This document shows positions 1 to 8,296 of a DNA stretch of 64,000 nt, piece by piece. This DNA comes from Fictibacillus phosphorivorans. Lineage in GTDB: Bacteria; Bacillota; Bacilli; Bacillales; Fictibacillaceae. Made by a program: the position numbers and the translations under genes. Under the pieces are notes generated by a model, which was not told the origin of the DNA, did not search any database, and saw only the letters and a list, made by a program, of their open reading frames with translations. The stretch is taken from assembly GCF_007673525.1 (NCBI RefSeq), contig NZ_VDZU01000001.1, forward strand, positions 3,383,911 to 3,447,910. Direction: 5' to 3'. Position 1 is the stretch's first letter; each line of letters opens with the position of its first letter.

Positions 1-364
1 GACTAGCTGGCCAATATAGTGAACCAAACAATCCTAACGCTGAAAACGCAATAAACGTTAAGATCGGTGAATCCATCCACGGTGAGTTAGCAAGACAGAA
101 AAATATAAACGTTGCTGCCTGGCCCCAAGCCGAGATTACCATCATCTTCTTTCGTCCATATTTATCCGCACAATAGCCACCTACAAGGTTTGTGATGACG
201 CCGACAACTTGTGACAGGACTAATAAAATACCAGCTGTTGTTTTTCCCATTTCATCTGAAAAGTAAATCGCCATAAACGGGAAGAACATCCAAAACAATA
301 GATTTACAAAAAACTCTCCAATTAAACGAACCTTTAAATTAGCATCCCAATCTTTCCATCTCAT
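1..364 (-). CDS. MFS transporter, N-terminal part (cut by window edge)
   Basis: This is the first 121 codons of a membrane transporter that runs off the left edge. Reading on the minus strand from the ATG at 364 the protein begins MRWKDWDANLKVRLIGEFF and continues with hydrophobic helices. Between the second and third helix is GGYCADKYGRKK, the classical MFS loop 2-3 motif (G-x-x-x-D-x-x-G-R-K/R), so the superfamily call is firm. The opening (Arg-Trp-Lys-Asp-Trp) resembles drug/multidrug proton antiporters of the DHA1 type in bacilli. Substrate cannot be told from this fragment. A long gene-free upstream region (365-983) lies before it. Confidence 0.85.
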   Translation of the reverse strand, partial: MRWKDWDANLKVRLIGEFFVNLLFWMFFPFMAIYFSDEMGKTTAGILLVLSQVVGVITNLVGGYCADKYGRKKMMVISAWGQAATFIFFCLANSPWMDSPILTFIAFSALGLFGSLYWPAS

Positions 365-782
365 GCTGTCCACTTCTTCCTTTTTGTTATTTCCGACACT
401 GTTGATTTATCTGATCCAACTTTTGAGCAGTCACCTTCATAAGCAAGCCGTGAATACAGCAATTTTTCCAATGAGAGCATAGAAAAAAGCCTATGAGTAT
501 ACACAGTCACATGTGCATACCATAAGCTTTTCGTTAAAAAGGCTCGGGATGACACATGGAGAGATTGCTCAAAAGCAGGTAGAATCGCATAGCAAAATAA
601 GCCTTCCCAAATGGGACTAGACGTTATTTAGCTTGCTTTCTTACCTTACCTTGAACAATGCTAACCATGAGTCATTGCCTCCTAAAATTTCGTTTCTTAA
701 CTTCCAATTCCAAATTTACCATAACTCCCATTTTTACACAATGGGTTAATTTTATTAATATTGGTGCTTCGTTGTCCTTGTC
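365..782. other. Gene-free leader region upstream of the MFS gene
   Basis: I see no convincing gene here. On the minus strand, upstream of the MFS start, there is a near-perfect 9-bp inverted repeat (GTATGCACA / TGTGTATAC, about 497-520) followed by a CATAG...CTATG hairpin that encloses a T run. This could be a structured 5' leader or a terminator, but it matches no riboswitch class I recognise. The open frames that cross it (for example 361-555 minus) have no supporting ribosome binding site or family resemblance. Confidence 0.3.
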
Positions 783-960
783 AGTTGTTGATTTCCGTTT
801 CAGGTTGTTCGCTTTCCGCGGGGCAGGCGGTGAGCCACATTCGTACGTTTCACTTTTAAGTGTCTCACCTGCCCGCCTGTCCCGCAGGAGTCTCACACCT
901 TCCACTACAATCAACTTATCAAAGAAGACAATAAAAACGATTAATAGCAAAAAACACTAC
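783..960 (+). repeat. Dispersed intergenic repeat, copy A
   Basis: The left arm reads GTTGATTTCCGTTTCAGG then TCGCTTTCCGCGGGG, and the right arm reads CCGCAGGAGTCTCACACC then CTACAATCAACTT. It is clearly the same element as 22365-22535 (copy B): the edges, the TCGCTTTCC box, the GGTGAGCCAC box, the GTGTCTCACCTG box and the trailing AATAGCAA tail all recur. The element contains inverted segments and could fold as RNA. I recall similar GTTGATTTCC/GGAAAGCGAGC repeats scattered between genes in many Bacillaceae, but I know of no function. It sits downstream of yhaM. Confidence 0.75.
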
Positions 961-983
961 AACACTGCCTTTATAATAGGGCC

Positions 984-1943
984 TTAATTTTTCGCAAATT
1001 CCCCTTGGAACAACGGTTTGTATAACGATCGATTTTCTAGAGCGAACTGCTTATCTGTAAATTCTCCAGGCTGTACCTTTTCGAGTGCGCGGTCCATCAT
1101 ATTCATTCTAGCATCAAAATTATCGATCATATGAAGGATCTCTGCTTCACGAATCAACGGCGCTTTAGGGCTTCCCCACTCAGGTTTACTGTGGTGACTT
1201 AAAACTAGATGCTGAAGGACGGTTACTTCTTCTCCTTCGATCTCTAACTCATCTGCCGCCTTTCCGATCTCGTTCACCATGATTGTAATGTGACCGAGCA
1301 GCTTTCCTTCGAGTGTGTAAGACGCAGCAACTGGTCCTGACAACTCGATGACTTTTCCAAGGTCATGCAGGATGATTCCAGAATAAAGAAGATCCGTATC
1401 TAGAGACGGATAGAGTTTGCTGAATGCTTTTGCCATATCCAACATGGATACAACATGAAAAGCAAGACCTGATACAAACTCATGGTGGTTCTTAACCGCA
1501 GCAGGGTATTCTAGAAATTCAGCTTGATGTTTCTTTAATAAGTGTCTTGTGATTCGTTGGATATTTGGATTCTTCATCTCAAATATGTATTTGGTGATCG
1601 TCTCTACCATCGCGTCTTGAGATAATGGAGCTGTTTCAAGAAAATCACTAACCTTAACACCATCTAGTTCCGTTGCAGGGCGAATGGCTTTAAGCTTTAA
1701 CTGCATTTTTCCTCTGTAGTTCCCCATCTCACCAGCTAGTTTTACGATAGCTTGAGCTGCGTAGAGCTCTTCATCTTCTGGTGAACTATCCCATAGTTTT
1801 GCCTCCACATCACCTGTTTGATCTTGAAGGATCAGCGTCAAGAATGGTTTACCATTACTTGCCGTCCCTTTTACAGATGATTTGATAAGAAAGAAACCAT
1901 CTACGACCTCTCCTACCTTATAAAACGCAAGTCCTTTTTTCAT
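984..1943 (-). CDS. yhaM: 3'-5' exoribonuclease YhaM
   Basis: This cytoplasmic 3'-to-5' exoribonuclease trims single-stranded RNA (and DNA) in Firmicutes. The 319-aa protein matches B. subtilis YhaM (about 314 aa) end to end by recall. An N-terminal OB-fold (about residues 12-90, with [18 protein letters not shown]) precedes an HD domain (about 160-300) with [11 protein letters not shown] and the metal-binding IILHDLGK. It ends with [11 protein letters not shown], as in the family. It is the last gene of the apparent yhaO-yhaN-cssR-cssS-yhaM unit. In B. subtilis yhaM directly follows yhaN; here cssR-cssS intervene, leaving about 100 bp before yhaM, so it may also have its own promoter. Confidence 0.95.
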   Translation of the reverse strand: MKKGLAFYKVGEVVDGFFLIKSSVKGTASNGKPFLTLILQDQTGDVEAKLWDSSPEDEELYAAQAIVKLAGEMGNYRGKMQLKLKAIRPATELDGVKVSDFLETAPLSQDAMVETITKYIFEMKNPNIQRITRHLLKKHQAEFLEYPAAVKNHHEFVSGLAFHVVSMLDMAKAFSKLYPSLDTDLLYSGIILHDLGKVIELSGPVAASYTLEGKLLGHITIMVNEIGKAADELEIEGEEVTVLQHLVLSHHSKPEWGSPKAPLIREAEILHMIDNFDARMNMMDRALEKVQPGEFTDKQFALENRSLYKPLFQGEFAKN

Positions 1944-2046
1944 CTTTCACCCCGCCTTTCTTTGCTTTAGTATAGCATATCCGTCTATTTAACTACTTGT
2001 CGTAACACTCTAGCTGTAAAAATTACAACTAGTGAATGATTCTCTT

Positions 2047-3411
2047 CTACCTTTTTCTTTTAAGGTTAGTAATCGGAATTTTAATCTGAAAAGCTACACC
2101 TTCTGCTCTATTTTCCGCGACAACTCTTCCTCCATGCAATTCCGCAATTCGTTTTACGATAGCAAGGCCCAGCCCAAACTGACCTTTATTTCCTTTACGG
2201 AACGGCTGGAAAATCTCTTCTCCAGTCACACCAGTAAGACGTTCTCCATCATTAAACACTTCAATAACAAATTCAGATCCGTTATTAAAAGCAGAGAGTC
2301 GAATCGTCTTATGTGCATAACGCAATGCGTTTTGAACTAAATTATCAAGGAGGATACCCCATTGTTCTTTATCGCCGTTCAGATTGTAATGATTACCTGT
2401 AATCTCAAAATCTATATCTTCACGCTGATATCTGAAGCGTTCAACAATATCTTCTGCTATGTCACCAAAGTTAAAGTTCTCTTTTGTTAGTACATCAAGT
2501 TTCAAAGCATCAAGCTTTGTATAGTACAGCATGTTTTGAACACGCTTTTCCATTCTTTCCGTTTCTTTTAAGATCACGTCCATCATATCTTCCGTTGTAT
2601 CTTTCGGCATGATGCCATCTTTTACAGATTGAGCGTAGCTCTTAATCGTCATAATAGGTGTCTTTAATTCGTGAGAAGCGTGCTGAATAAACGTTTTTTG
2701 TGCATGGTCATGTCTTAACAAGTTTTGACGCATCTCTTCAAACTGCTTGGAAAGAATATAGAATTCATCATCACCCTTCCAATGAAACGGCTCTTGCCAG
2801 TTGCGTTTAGCGATCTGTTCGAACCGCTTTCCTAAGATGGTGAGTGGCGATCGTAAATACCGCGCTAACCAAATCGCAGGAATGATTGAGAATATGCCTG
2901 TGAACAATAAGATCAGTACGAGTCTTAGCCATAATCTGTTGACCATTTGATCGCGATACGTATCCCACATATAAGAGATTAAGTATACCTTTTCGCCTTT
3001 TACGTTCGTCTTTGTTGTGATTGCATAGAACAAGGTCGCATCTTCGTACGTTAACTCGTAACGACCTTTATTCTTCTTTTGGTTGTATGCTTTTTCAGCC
3101 ATCTCATAAAGAACTTCTTCAGGTACAGGGTCACCTTGTGAGTTGGCATACTTGTCAACAATCACAACATGTCCAACATCACGAGCTGCATTCCTTCTCT
3201 CAATAAAATCAGTTGGAGACTCCCCTTCTCTAGGAAGCTGATTATTGGGATCCCAGACATTCTGCTGTTCGTTCTCAATGATTCGATACGTTTCTTCAGT
3301 CAGCGTGTCTTTAATGGAAAGCGGATAGATGATCGCGGTTAAGAGACCAATCGTAAATATCAGCAGACCGAATGAAAGCCATATCCGCTGAGTTAGATTT
3401 AAGCGTATCAT
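2047..3411 (-). CDS. cssS: Sensor histidine kinase CssS-like (secretion stress)
   Basis: Membrane sensor kinase of 454 aa. TM1 is near residues 12-32, an extracytoplasmic sensor loop runs about 33-160, TM2 is near 161-182 and a HAMP linker follows. The dimerisation helix carries the phospho-acceptor His in HASHELKTPI. The ATPase domain has the N box DNLVQNALRYA and the glycine-rich GQFGLGLAIVKR. Its start codon overlaps the stop of cssR (ATGA). The partner regulator is a close match to CssR, so I assign CssS, which in B. subtilis senses misfolded secreted protein and induces HtrA-type proteases. No htrA gene is in this window. Its position inside yhaONM is unlike B. subtilis. Confidence 0.85.
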   Translation of the reverse strand: MIRLNLTQRIWLSFGLLIFTIGLLTAIIYPLSIKDTLTEETYRIIENEQQNVWDPNNQLPREGESPTDFIERRNAARDVGHVVIVDKYANSQGDPVPEEVLYEMAEKAYNQKKNKGRYELTYEDATLFYAITTKTNVKGEKVYLISYMWDTYRDQMVNRLWLRLVLILLFTGIFSIIPAIWLARYLRSPLTILGKRFEQIAKRNWQEPFHWKGDDEFYILSKQFEEMRQNLLRHDHAQKTFIQHASHELKTPIMTIKSYAQSVKDGIMPKDTTEDMMDVILKETERMEKRVQNMLYYTKLDALKLDVLTKENFNFGDIAEDIVERFRYQREDIDFEITGNHYNLNGDKEQWGILLDNLVQNALRYAHKTIRLSAFNNGSEFVIEVFNDGERLTGVTGEEIFQPFRKGNKGQFGLGLAIVKRIAELHGGRVVAENRAEGVAFQIKIPITNLKRKR

Positions 3412-4085
3412 GACGGTATGATCCTATAACCAGCTCCGTAAACGGTCTCTAAGTTCAATCGAGGCATCTTCTTACGAACGCGTCTGATGACATCATCCAC
3501 AGCACGTTCAGATCCGAAATAATCGTCTCCCCACACATATTCTAGAATCTCTTCTCGCTTACGAGACTTCCCTTTATTCTCAATCAAATAAAGAAGAACA
3601 TCGATCTCTTTTCCTGTAAGATTGATCATCTCACCATCACGTGTGATCTTTCTTGAGATTGGATCGATCATATATCCTGTAATTTCAATCGTTTGTGGCA
3701 AGCGGTTACCGGTTTCATAGATTCTTGTTAACAGTTTTCTTACGCGAATAACGAGCTCTCTTGGCATGAAAGGCTTTGCTAAATAATCATCACTGCCCAG
3801 CTCAAGTCCAACGATTCGATCCAAGTCTTGGTCTCTCGCAGAAACAAAAATAACAGGGATGTCTGAAGCTTTCTTGATCTCTTTAATAATTTCATAGCCA
3901 TCCATACCTGGCAGCATAATATCTAATATCCAAAGGTGCGGTTTGTTTTCTTCCGCACTTTTCAAAGCATCTTCTCCATTGTGAAAAACCGAAACGCTCC
4001 AGCCTTCTTTTTCCATATAGGCTTTCAGCACTTGAGCAAGATCTTGTTCATCCTCTACTAAGTAAATGGAATACTCATTTGACAT
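3408..4085 (-). CDS. cssR: Response regulator CssR-like (secretion stress)
   Basis: OmpR/PhoB-type response regulator of 225 aa, the same length as B. subtilis CssR. The receiver has acidic residues VEDE, phospho-acceptor Asp55 in LWILDIMLPG and Lys in YLAKPFMPREL. The C-terminal winged helix includes RAVDDVIRRVRKKMP and YGAGYRIIPS. Phrases such as HLWILDIMLP, DGYEIIKEIK and the final YG-GYR are near-identical to CssR as I remember it. It overlaps cssS by 4 bp and starts 20 bp after yhaN with a strong AAAGGAGGGG ribosome binding site, so it is probably co-transcribed with yhaON. Confidence 0.88.
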   Translation of the reverse strand: MSNEYSIYLVEDEQDLAQVLKAYMEKEGWSVSVFHNGEDALKSAEENKPHLWILDIMLPGMDGYEIIKEIKKASDIPVIFVSARDQDLDRIVGLELGSDDYLAKPFMPRELVIRVRKLLTRIYETGNRLPQTIEITGYMIDPISRKITRDGEMINLTGKEIDVLLYLIENKGKSRKREEILEYVWGDDYFGSERAVDDVIRRVRKKMPRLNLETVYGAGYRIIPS

Positions 4086-4105
4086 GAGCCATTCCCCTCC
4101 TTTGG

Positions 4106-6961
4106 TTACATTTCAGCGATAACAGATTGATGTGGCCAATGTATGACAGGGACTGCCGAAACCGTAGATGCAATATGTTTATGACAGGTAAAGAATAACA
4201 CCTGCCGATCAAACGCCGTTTCTTGTATCAGTTGTAATGTTCGCTTTGTCCTTAACCCATCAAAGTTAACCGCAATATCATCCATTAAAATCGGGAAGTC
4301 TCTTGGTCCGGCATGATAAGCTACTGCTAATCGGATAGCCAAATACACCTGTTCAGCAGTACCTCGACTTAACTCATGCGGATAAAAACCTAAGCCATCC
4401 CCATTTAAAACCATCAATTCATTATTATCTGTGAATGTGATAGATTGATATTCACTTTCTGTTATTTTACTAAAATAAACACTCGAAGTCTCTAAAACCG
4501 CTGGCAGCTTTGTTTTTTGATAATCTTCCTTCACTTTTGAAAGTGCATGCTGTGCCAGACGTAAGCTTGCCCACTTCTTCACTAGCGTGTTCCATTCTTC
4601 TTTAAGTATCTCATATCGATGCAGGTTCTCTGAGTAACTGCCATCTTCAAGCAGTTTCGTTAATTCCCAATCCAATTTCCCTTTAGCTTCTACCTTCTCG
4701 TCGTACCGTTTTTGCTTTTCTTGCACCTGTTCTTCCAAGATTGAAAGTTGATGAAGGGTTGTTTCATAATTCACCGTTACTTTTTCTGCCATCATTACGA
4801 TTTCATCATTTGAAAATCCTAACGATATAAATTGATTATAAAGCGTTTCACGTTCTTCTTTTAGCTTGCCGAACCGTTCCTTGTTCTTACCTTTTACATA
4901 AAAGTCCGCTTCGTTGCTAACTTTAGCTGCATCCCATAGACTGCGGATTTGAATATCTATAAATGAAATCTTTTTCTGAAGCTCATTCTTCCGCTCGCTG
5001 AGTTCTTTTTTGTTTTGCTGTATGTGATCTGCTCTCGACTGATTTTTAAGTTGCTTCTCTAATTCTGCATAACAAGAGTTGATCCAGCTTTTCGTATCTT
5101 CCTGGAGTTCTTCACCTAATGCAAGCGATAGTGAGGAAGCCTTCTTCTCATAACTGCTTTGCTTAAATTCTATATCCTGCACTTTATTCTCTGCATCATT
5201 TCGCTGTCTTAATAACTCTTTAAGCTGAAGCACTCGTTTCATATAACCTGAAACAAAAAGACGATCCAACTTCCCTCTGTATCCTTGATCAGACGCCCAT
5301 CGTTTCGCATGGTCCCAGACAGATGCTTCTTCCACCTCTAAATAATCCAGACGTTTAGCAAGCTGTACATAAATGTTGTTTTCATTAGAAAGTTGTAATG
5401 AGAGATCAAGCCATTGTTTCCTATGAACCTCATCTACTAACAATCGCTGATGTACGTGTTTTGGCATCTCGTCACCAGACTGATTCCTCTTTAAATACAG
5501 AAAACTTAGTACTAGAGCTGTAATCAGTAGCAGCACTCCTCCAAGCACGACAGGAGGATGGTTTGAAACCCAGCCCGACCATACGAGTAAGAGGGAAGAA
5601 AGAATGGGTAATAGTGTTGCGTAAACAGGAATCTTTCGAGTTTCTTTATGATTGGAATGCTGATACTTTGCATATTCTTCTTCAGAAAGAAGGTTCTTCT
5701 TTTGTTTTGCTTCTTCCGTTTCTAATCGCTCCAACTTCACTCTAGATTCCTCGAGCTCGTCTTCTAACCTACTTTTTTTATCTTGAATCTGCTCATTCTG
5801 CCTGATTAAATCTTCAAGAAAATGAAGCGATGATAAAGACAGTGAAAGTTCCTTGAGTTCTTTTCCAGACCAAGCTTCACCGATTTCATCATAAAGCTCT
5901 CTTTCTTCTTTTCTTAACGACTGAATGTGGCGTTGTAGCTCTTGAAGCTGGTTGAAAAGATGTTCATATTCAGGAAGTAAGTTAAACAAACGTTTAATCT
6001 CTGTTTCATACTGTATGATATTTTCATTACTTATGATGGATCCGAGCTCACCTTCAGCATCTTGAATACGGCTATCAACGTAAGTAAAGTCATTTTTCAA
6101 GCGTGACAATTCTTTTCGTAACTCCTCATATTGTTGAAGACCGTTCTCTGGAAAAGAATATGATTCAGAATCAAAAGAGCGAATCTCGACATCAAGCTGC
6201 TTGTACCTTTGTAATACGGGCTTTAATTCGAGCAGCCTCTTGTTTGAGAGAAGTTCGGTTTGAAGCTCTGTAAGTATTTGTTTAATTACTTCTAGATCCT
6301 TTTCATGGCCATCTTTCTCGTTCGTTAACGCTTGATAACTCTCATTTTTTTCTTTTAAGAGTTGCAGGGATTTTGCTGCAGATGATAGCTGTTCTAATCT
6401 TTCATTAATGATTGGTTTTTTACCTGCCTTTTTAAATAAGAGGGCTTGTTTCTTTTCAAAGGTTTGTTCGATGTCTAATAGATCACGGTCACCTGAGATC
6501 GCGGTGCTTAATAAAAAGTTGCCAAGTTCTTCCGATGATAACTTGTCTAATTTTTGTAATCCATCTAGTCCAAAGCAAAAAGCACCCGTATACAAAGATT
6601 GTTCCATTCCGTCCAACAATTGTAGCAAAAATGTCTCTTCTTTCTGTTGACCGCTGTCATCATAAAGCCTTAGATCACCGGTTACAGTTGAACGTGCAAC
6701 TCTTTCAATCGTCCATGTTCCGTGTACCTGATGATGAATGGTAATCTTACCACCCATTCTGTTTCCGTCTTTCGGTTCATAGCGGCGTTGATTTTGACTT
6801 TTTGTAGGAAAACCGTAGAACATACATTTAATAAAGTCCATCAAAGTAGTTTTTCCGGCTTCGTTTTCTCCGTAAAGAATCTGCAGCCCTTTATTTTCGA
6901 AGGAAATTTTACAATCCTTTAATCCACCGAAATGATAGATATGTAGGGTAACGAGTTTCAT
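4106..6961 (-). CDS. yhaN: AAA/SbcC-type ATPase YhaN
   Basis: Large 951-aa SMC/Rad50-like ATPase that pairs with the YhaO phosphoesterase, thought to act on DNA ends or structures. The Walker A GENEAGKTT is at residues 31-39. A long coiled coil runs about 180-850, and the C-terminus carries the signature LSRGTAEQVYLAIR and Walker B FPILMDDIAVNFD. Unusual for an SMC-like protein, two adjacent hydrophobic helices (about 445-495, ATLLPILSSLLLVWSG and VVLGGVLLLITALVLSF) sit in the middle of the coil. B. subtilis YhaN has similar length. The gap to yhaO is 8 bp, so the two are co-translated as in SbcCD. Confidence 0.9.
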   Translation of the reverse strand: MKLVTLHIYHFGGLKDCKISFENKGLQILYGENEAGKTTLMDFIKCMFYGFPTKSQNQRRYEPKDGNRMGGKITIHHQVHGTWTIERVARSTVTGDLRLYDDSGQQKEETFLLQLLDGMEQSLYTGAFCFGLDGLQKLDKLSSEELGNFLLSTAISGDRDLLDIEQTFEKKQALLFKKAGKKPIINERLEQLSSAAKSLQLLKEKNESYQALTNEKDGHEKDLEVIKQILTELQTELLSNKRLLELKPVLQRYKQLDVEIRSFDSESYSFPENGLQQYEELRKELSRLKNDFTYVDSRIQDAEGELGSIISNENIIQYETEIKRLFNLLPEYEHLFNQLQELQRHIQSLRKEERELYDEIGEAWSGKELKELSLSLSSLHFLEDLIRQNEQIQDKKSRLEDELEESRVKLERLETEEAKQKKNLLSEEEYAKYQHSNHKETRKIPVYATLLPILSSLLLVWSGWVSNHPPVVLGGVLLLITALVLSFLYLKRNQSGDEMPKHVHQRLLVDEVHRKQWLDLSLQLSNENNIYVQLAKRLDYLEVEEASVWDHAKRWASDQGYRGKLDRLFVSGYMKRVLQLKELLRQRNDAENKVQDIEFKQSSYEKKASSLSLALGEELQEDTKSWINSCYAELEKQLKNQSRADHIQQNKKELSERKNELQKKISFIDIQIRSLWDAAKVSNEADFYVKGKNKERFGKLKEERETLYNQFISLGFSNDEIVMMAEKVTVNYETTLHQLSILEEQVQEKQKRYDEKVEAKGKLDWELTKLLEDGSYSENLHRYEILKEEWNTLVKKWASLRLAQHALSKVKEDYQKTKLPAVLETSSVYFSKITESEYQSITFTDNNELMVLNGDGLGFYPHELSRGTAEQVYLAIRLAVAYHAGPRDFPILMDDIAVNFDGLRTKRTLQLIQETAFDRQVLFFTCHKHIASTVSAVPVIHWPHQSVIAEM

Positions 6962-6969
6962 CTTTTCAC

Positions 6970-8187
6970 CTACCTGTTTTTATGAAGTTCAGATAATAAC
7001 AATTGTTCTGCTTGTTGTTTAATATCTTCCCAATCTTGTTCGTTCAACTCTATGTATTTTCTAGCTGTTCTGTGTGTAGATAACTCTGAGATCGCTATTT
7101 GCAATTCTGTGTCATCCTCTAAAATACTCTGTAGATCTTGAAAAAAGGCTGACTGTTTCATGGACTGTTCCTCTTGAAGAGATGGACTTGTTACATTCTT
7201 GATCGCAACAACATGTACAAAAGAAGAGTCATAATCTTCTTCACGCAAGATTTCTTCTAGATCTTCTATGAATGTTCCATCCAAAAGCTCATGATAAAGC
7301 TGTGTTTGACCCGTCAACTTTAAGACGAGGAGTACACCTTTATTTTGTTGCAGATAAGTGCTGATCTTTTTTTCGCACAAAAAGATCACTTCTTGCAGAC
7401 TATCAACCTCTGTTAAATCAACTCGGCATTCCTGCCAATCGATTTCAGACGTGGAGTAAAACTGACTTTTTACTTCATTATGGTTTAATGTAACGATGTA
7501 ACCACCTTTTTCACCTAGTTCTCCACTATGTCTGCCTTGTATATTCCCTGAATAACGAACGGGTGGTTCGAGATTTAGATCGATTCGTTTATGAATGTGG
7601 CCGAGTGCCCAATAATCGTAGCCTTTTTTTAGAAGCTCTGTTAGTAAAAATGGTGCATATCTGCTGTGTCCGCTATAACCATCAGCCTGTCCATGCAAAA
7701 TACCGATATGATAAAGATCATCTCTTTTTTCTGGATAGTGTAATGTTCGATCATCTGTGACCGCTGCGGTCTCATAACTAAATCCGTGCAGAGCTGCTAC
7801 TACTCTTCCCTGTTTTTCAAAATGAAGAGTCTGAATGTGGCTGCCATAAAAAAAGTGCACATTGCTTGGCCATTCAAGATCTACCCATTGTCCATCTAAC
7901 GGATCATGATTGCCATGAACAACATATACATTTATGTTGTGACTGTTCAATTTCATGAAACAATTTTTCAAAAACGACTGAGCTTTTAAACTTCGGTTCC
8001 CACTGTCATAAAGGTCACCTGCAATTACTACAAAATCTACTTCTTCTGAGATTGCCAGATCGATAAGCCGTTTAAAGGATACGAACGTGCTATCAAAAAG
8101 TCGCTGAAAAAGCCTCTCAGGCAACGAGGAAAGTCCTTTGAACGGACTATCTAGATGAAGATCTGCACAATGTAAAAACTTTATCAT
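6970..8187 (-). CDS. yhaO: Metallophosphoesterase YhaO (SbcD/Mre11-like)
   Basis: Calcineurin-like nuclease subunit of 405 aa. All metal-site motifs are visible: HCADLHLDSPF (D-x-H), VVIAGDLYDSGN (GD..D), VVHGNHD and GHIHKR. I start at the ATG at 8187 (MIKFLHCADLHL) because a GAGG site lies 9 bp upstream; the in-frame ATG at 8196 would sit on that site. It forms the nuclease half of a complex with YhaN. A LexA-type SOS box is at 8238-8251 in the promoter, and I recall yhaO being in the B. subtilis LexA regulon, so damage induction is likely. Confidence 0.92.
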   Translation of the reverse strand: MIKFLHCADLHLDSPFKGLSSLPERLFQRLFDSTFVSFKRLIDLAISEEVDFVVIAGDLYDSGNRSLKAQSFLKNCFMKLNSHNINVYVVHGNHDPLDGQWVDLEWPSNVHFFYGSHIQTLHFEKQGRVVAALHGFSYETAAVTDDRTLHYPEKRDDLYHIGILHGQADGYSGHSRYAPFLLTELLKKGYDYWALGHIHKRIDLNLEPPVRYSGNIQGRHSGELGEKGGYIVTLNHNEVKSQFYSTSEIDWQECRVDLTEVDSLQEVIFLCEKKISTYLQQNKGVLLVLKLTGQTQLYHELLDGTFIEDLEEILREEDYDSSFVHVVAIKNVTSPSLQEEQSMKQSAFFQDLQSILEDDTELQIAISELSTHRTARKYIELNEQDWEDIKQQAEQLLLSELHKNR

Positions 8188-8237
8188 TTCACTCATCCTC
8201 TTTTTCTACCATTCTTCCCTTCATTTTAACATATATA

Positions 8238-8251
8238 CGAAAGCACGTTCG
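8238..8251 (-). promoter_or_regulatory. LexA (DinR) SOS box upstream of yhaO
   Basis: On the minus strand the site reads CGAACGTGCTTTCG, which fits 13 of 14 positions of the Bacillus LexA consensus CGAACRNRYGTTYG. It lies about 50 bp before the yhaO start, between a plausible -35 (TTCACA) and a TATATA -10, an ideal place for repression. This predicts that yhaO-yhaN, and the cssRS-yhaM genes behind them, are part of the SOS response. Confidence 0.7.
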
Positions 8252-8264
8252 CTTGTGAACGCGT

Positions 8265-8296
8265 AAAAAAGAGAGCACGAGGCTCTCTTTTTTAGA
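8265..8296 (-). terminator. Rho-independent terminator of yhaQP
   Basis: The stem AAAAAAGAGAGC / GCTCTCTTTTTT with a 5-nt loop directly follows the yhaP stop and separates it from the yhaO promoter. Confidence 0.9.

Noticed and set aside
361..555. 64-aa ORF upstream of the MFS gene
   Set aside because: No ribosome site or family similarity, and it overlaps hairpins and the MFS start region.
658..987. 109-aa and 92-aa ORFs around 658-987
   Set aside because: Both are readings of dispersed repeat copy A; the repeat's other copies do not keep these frames.
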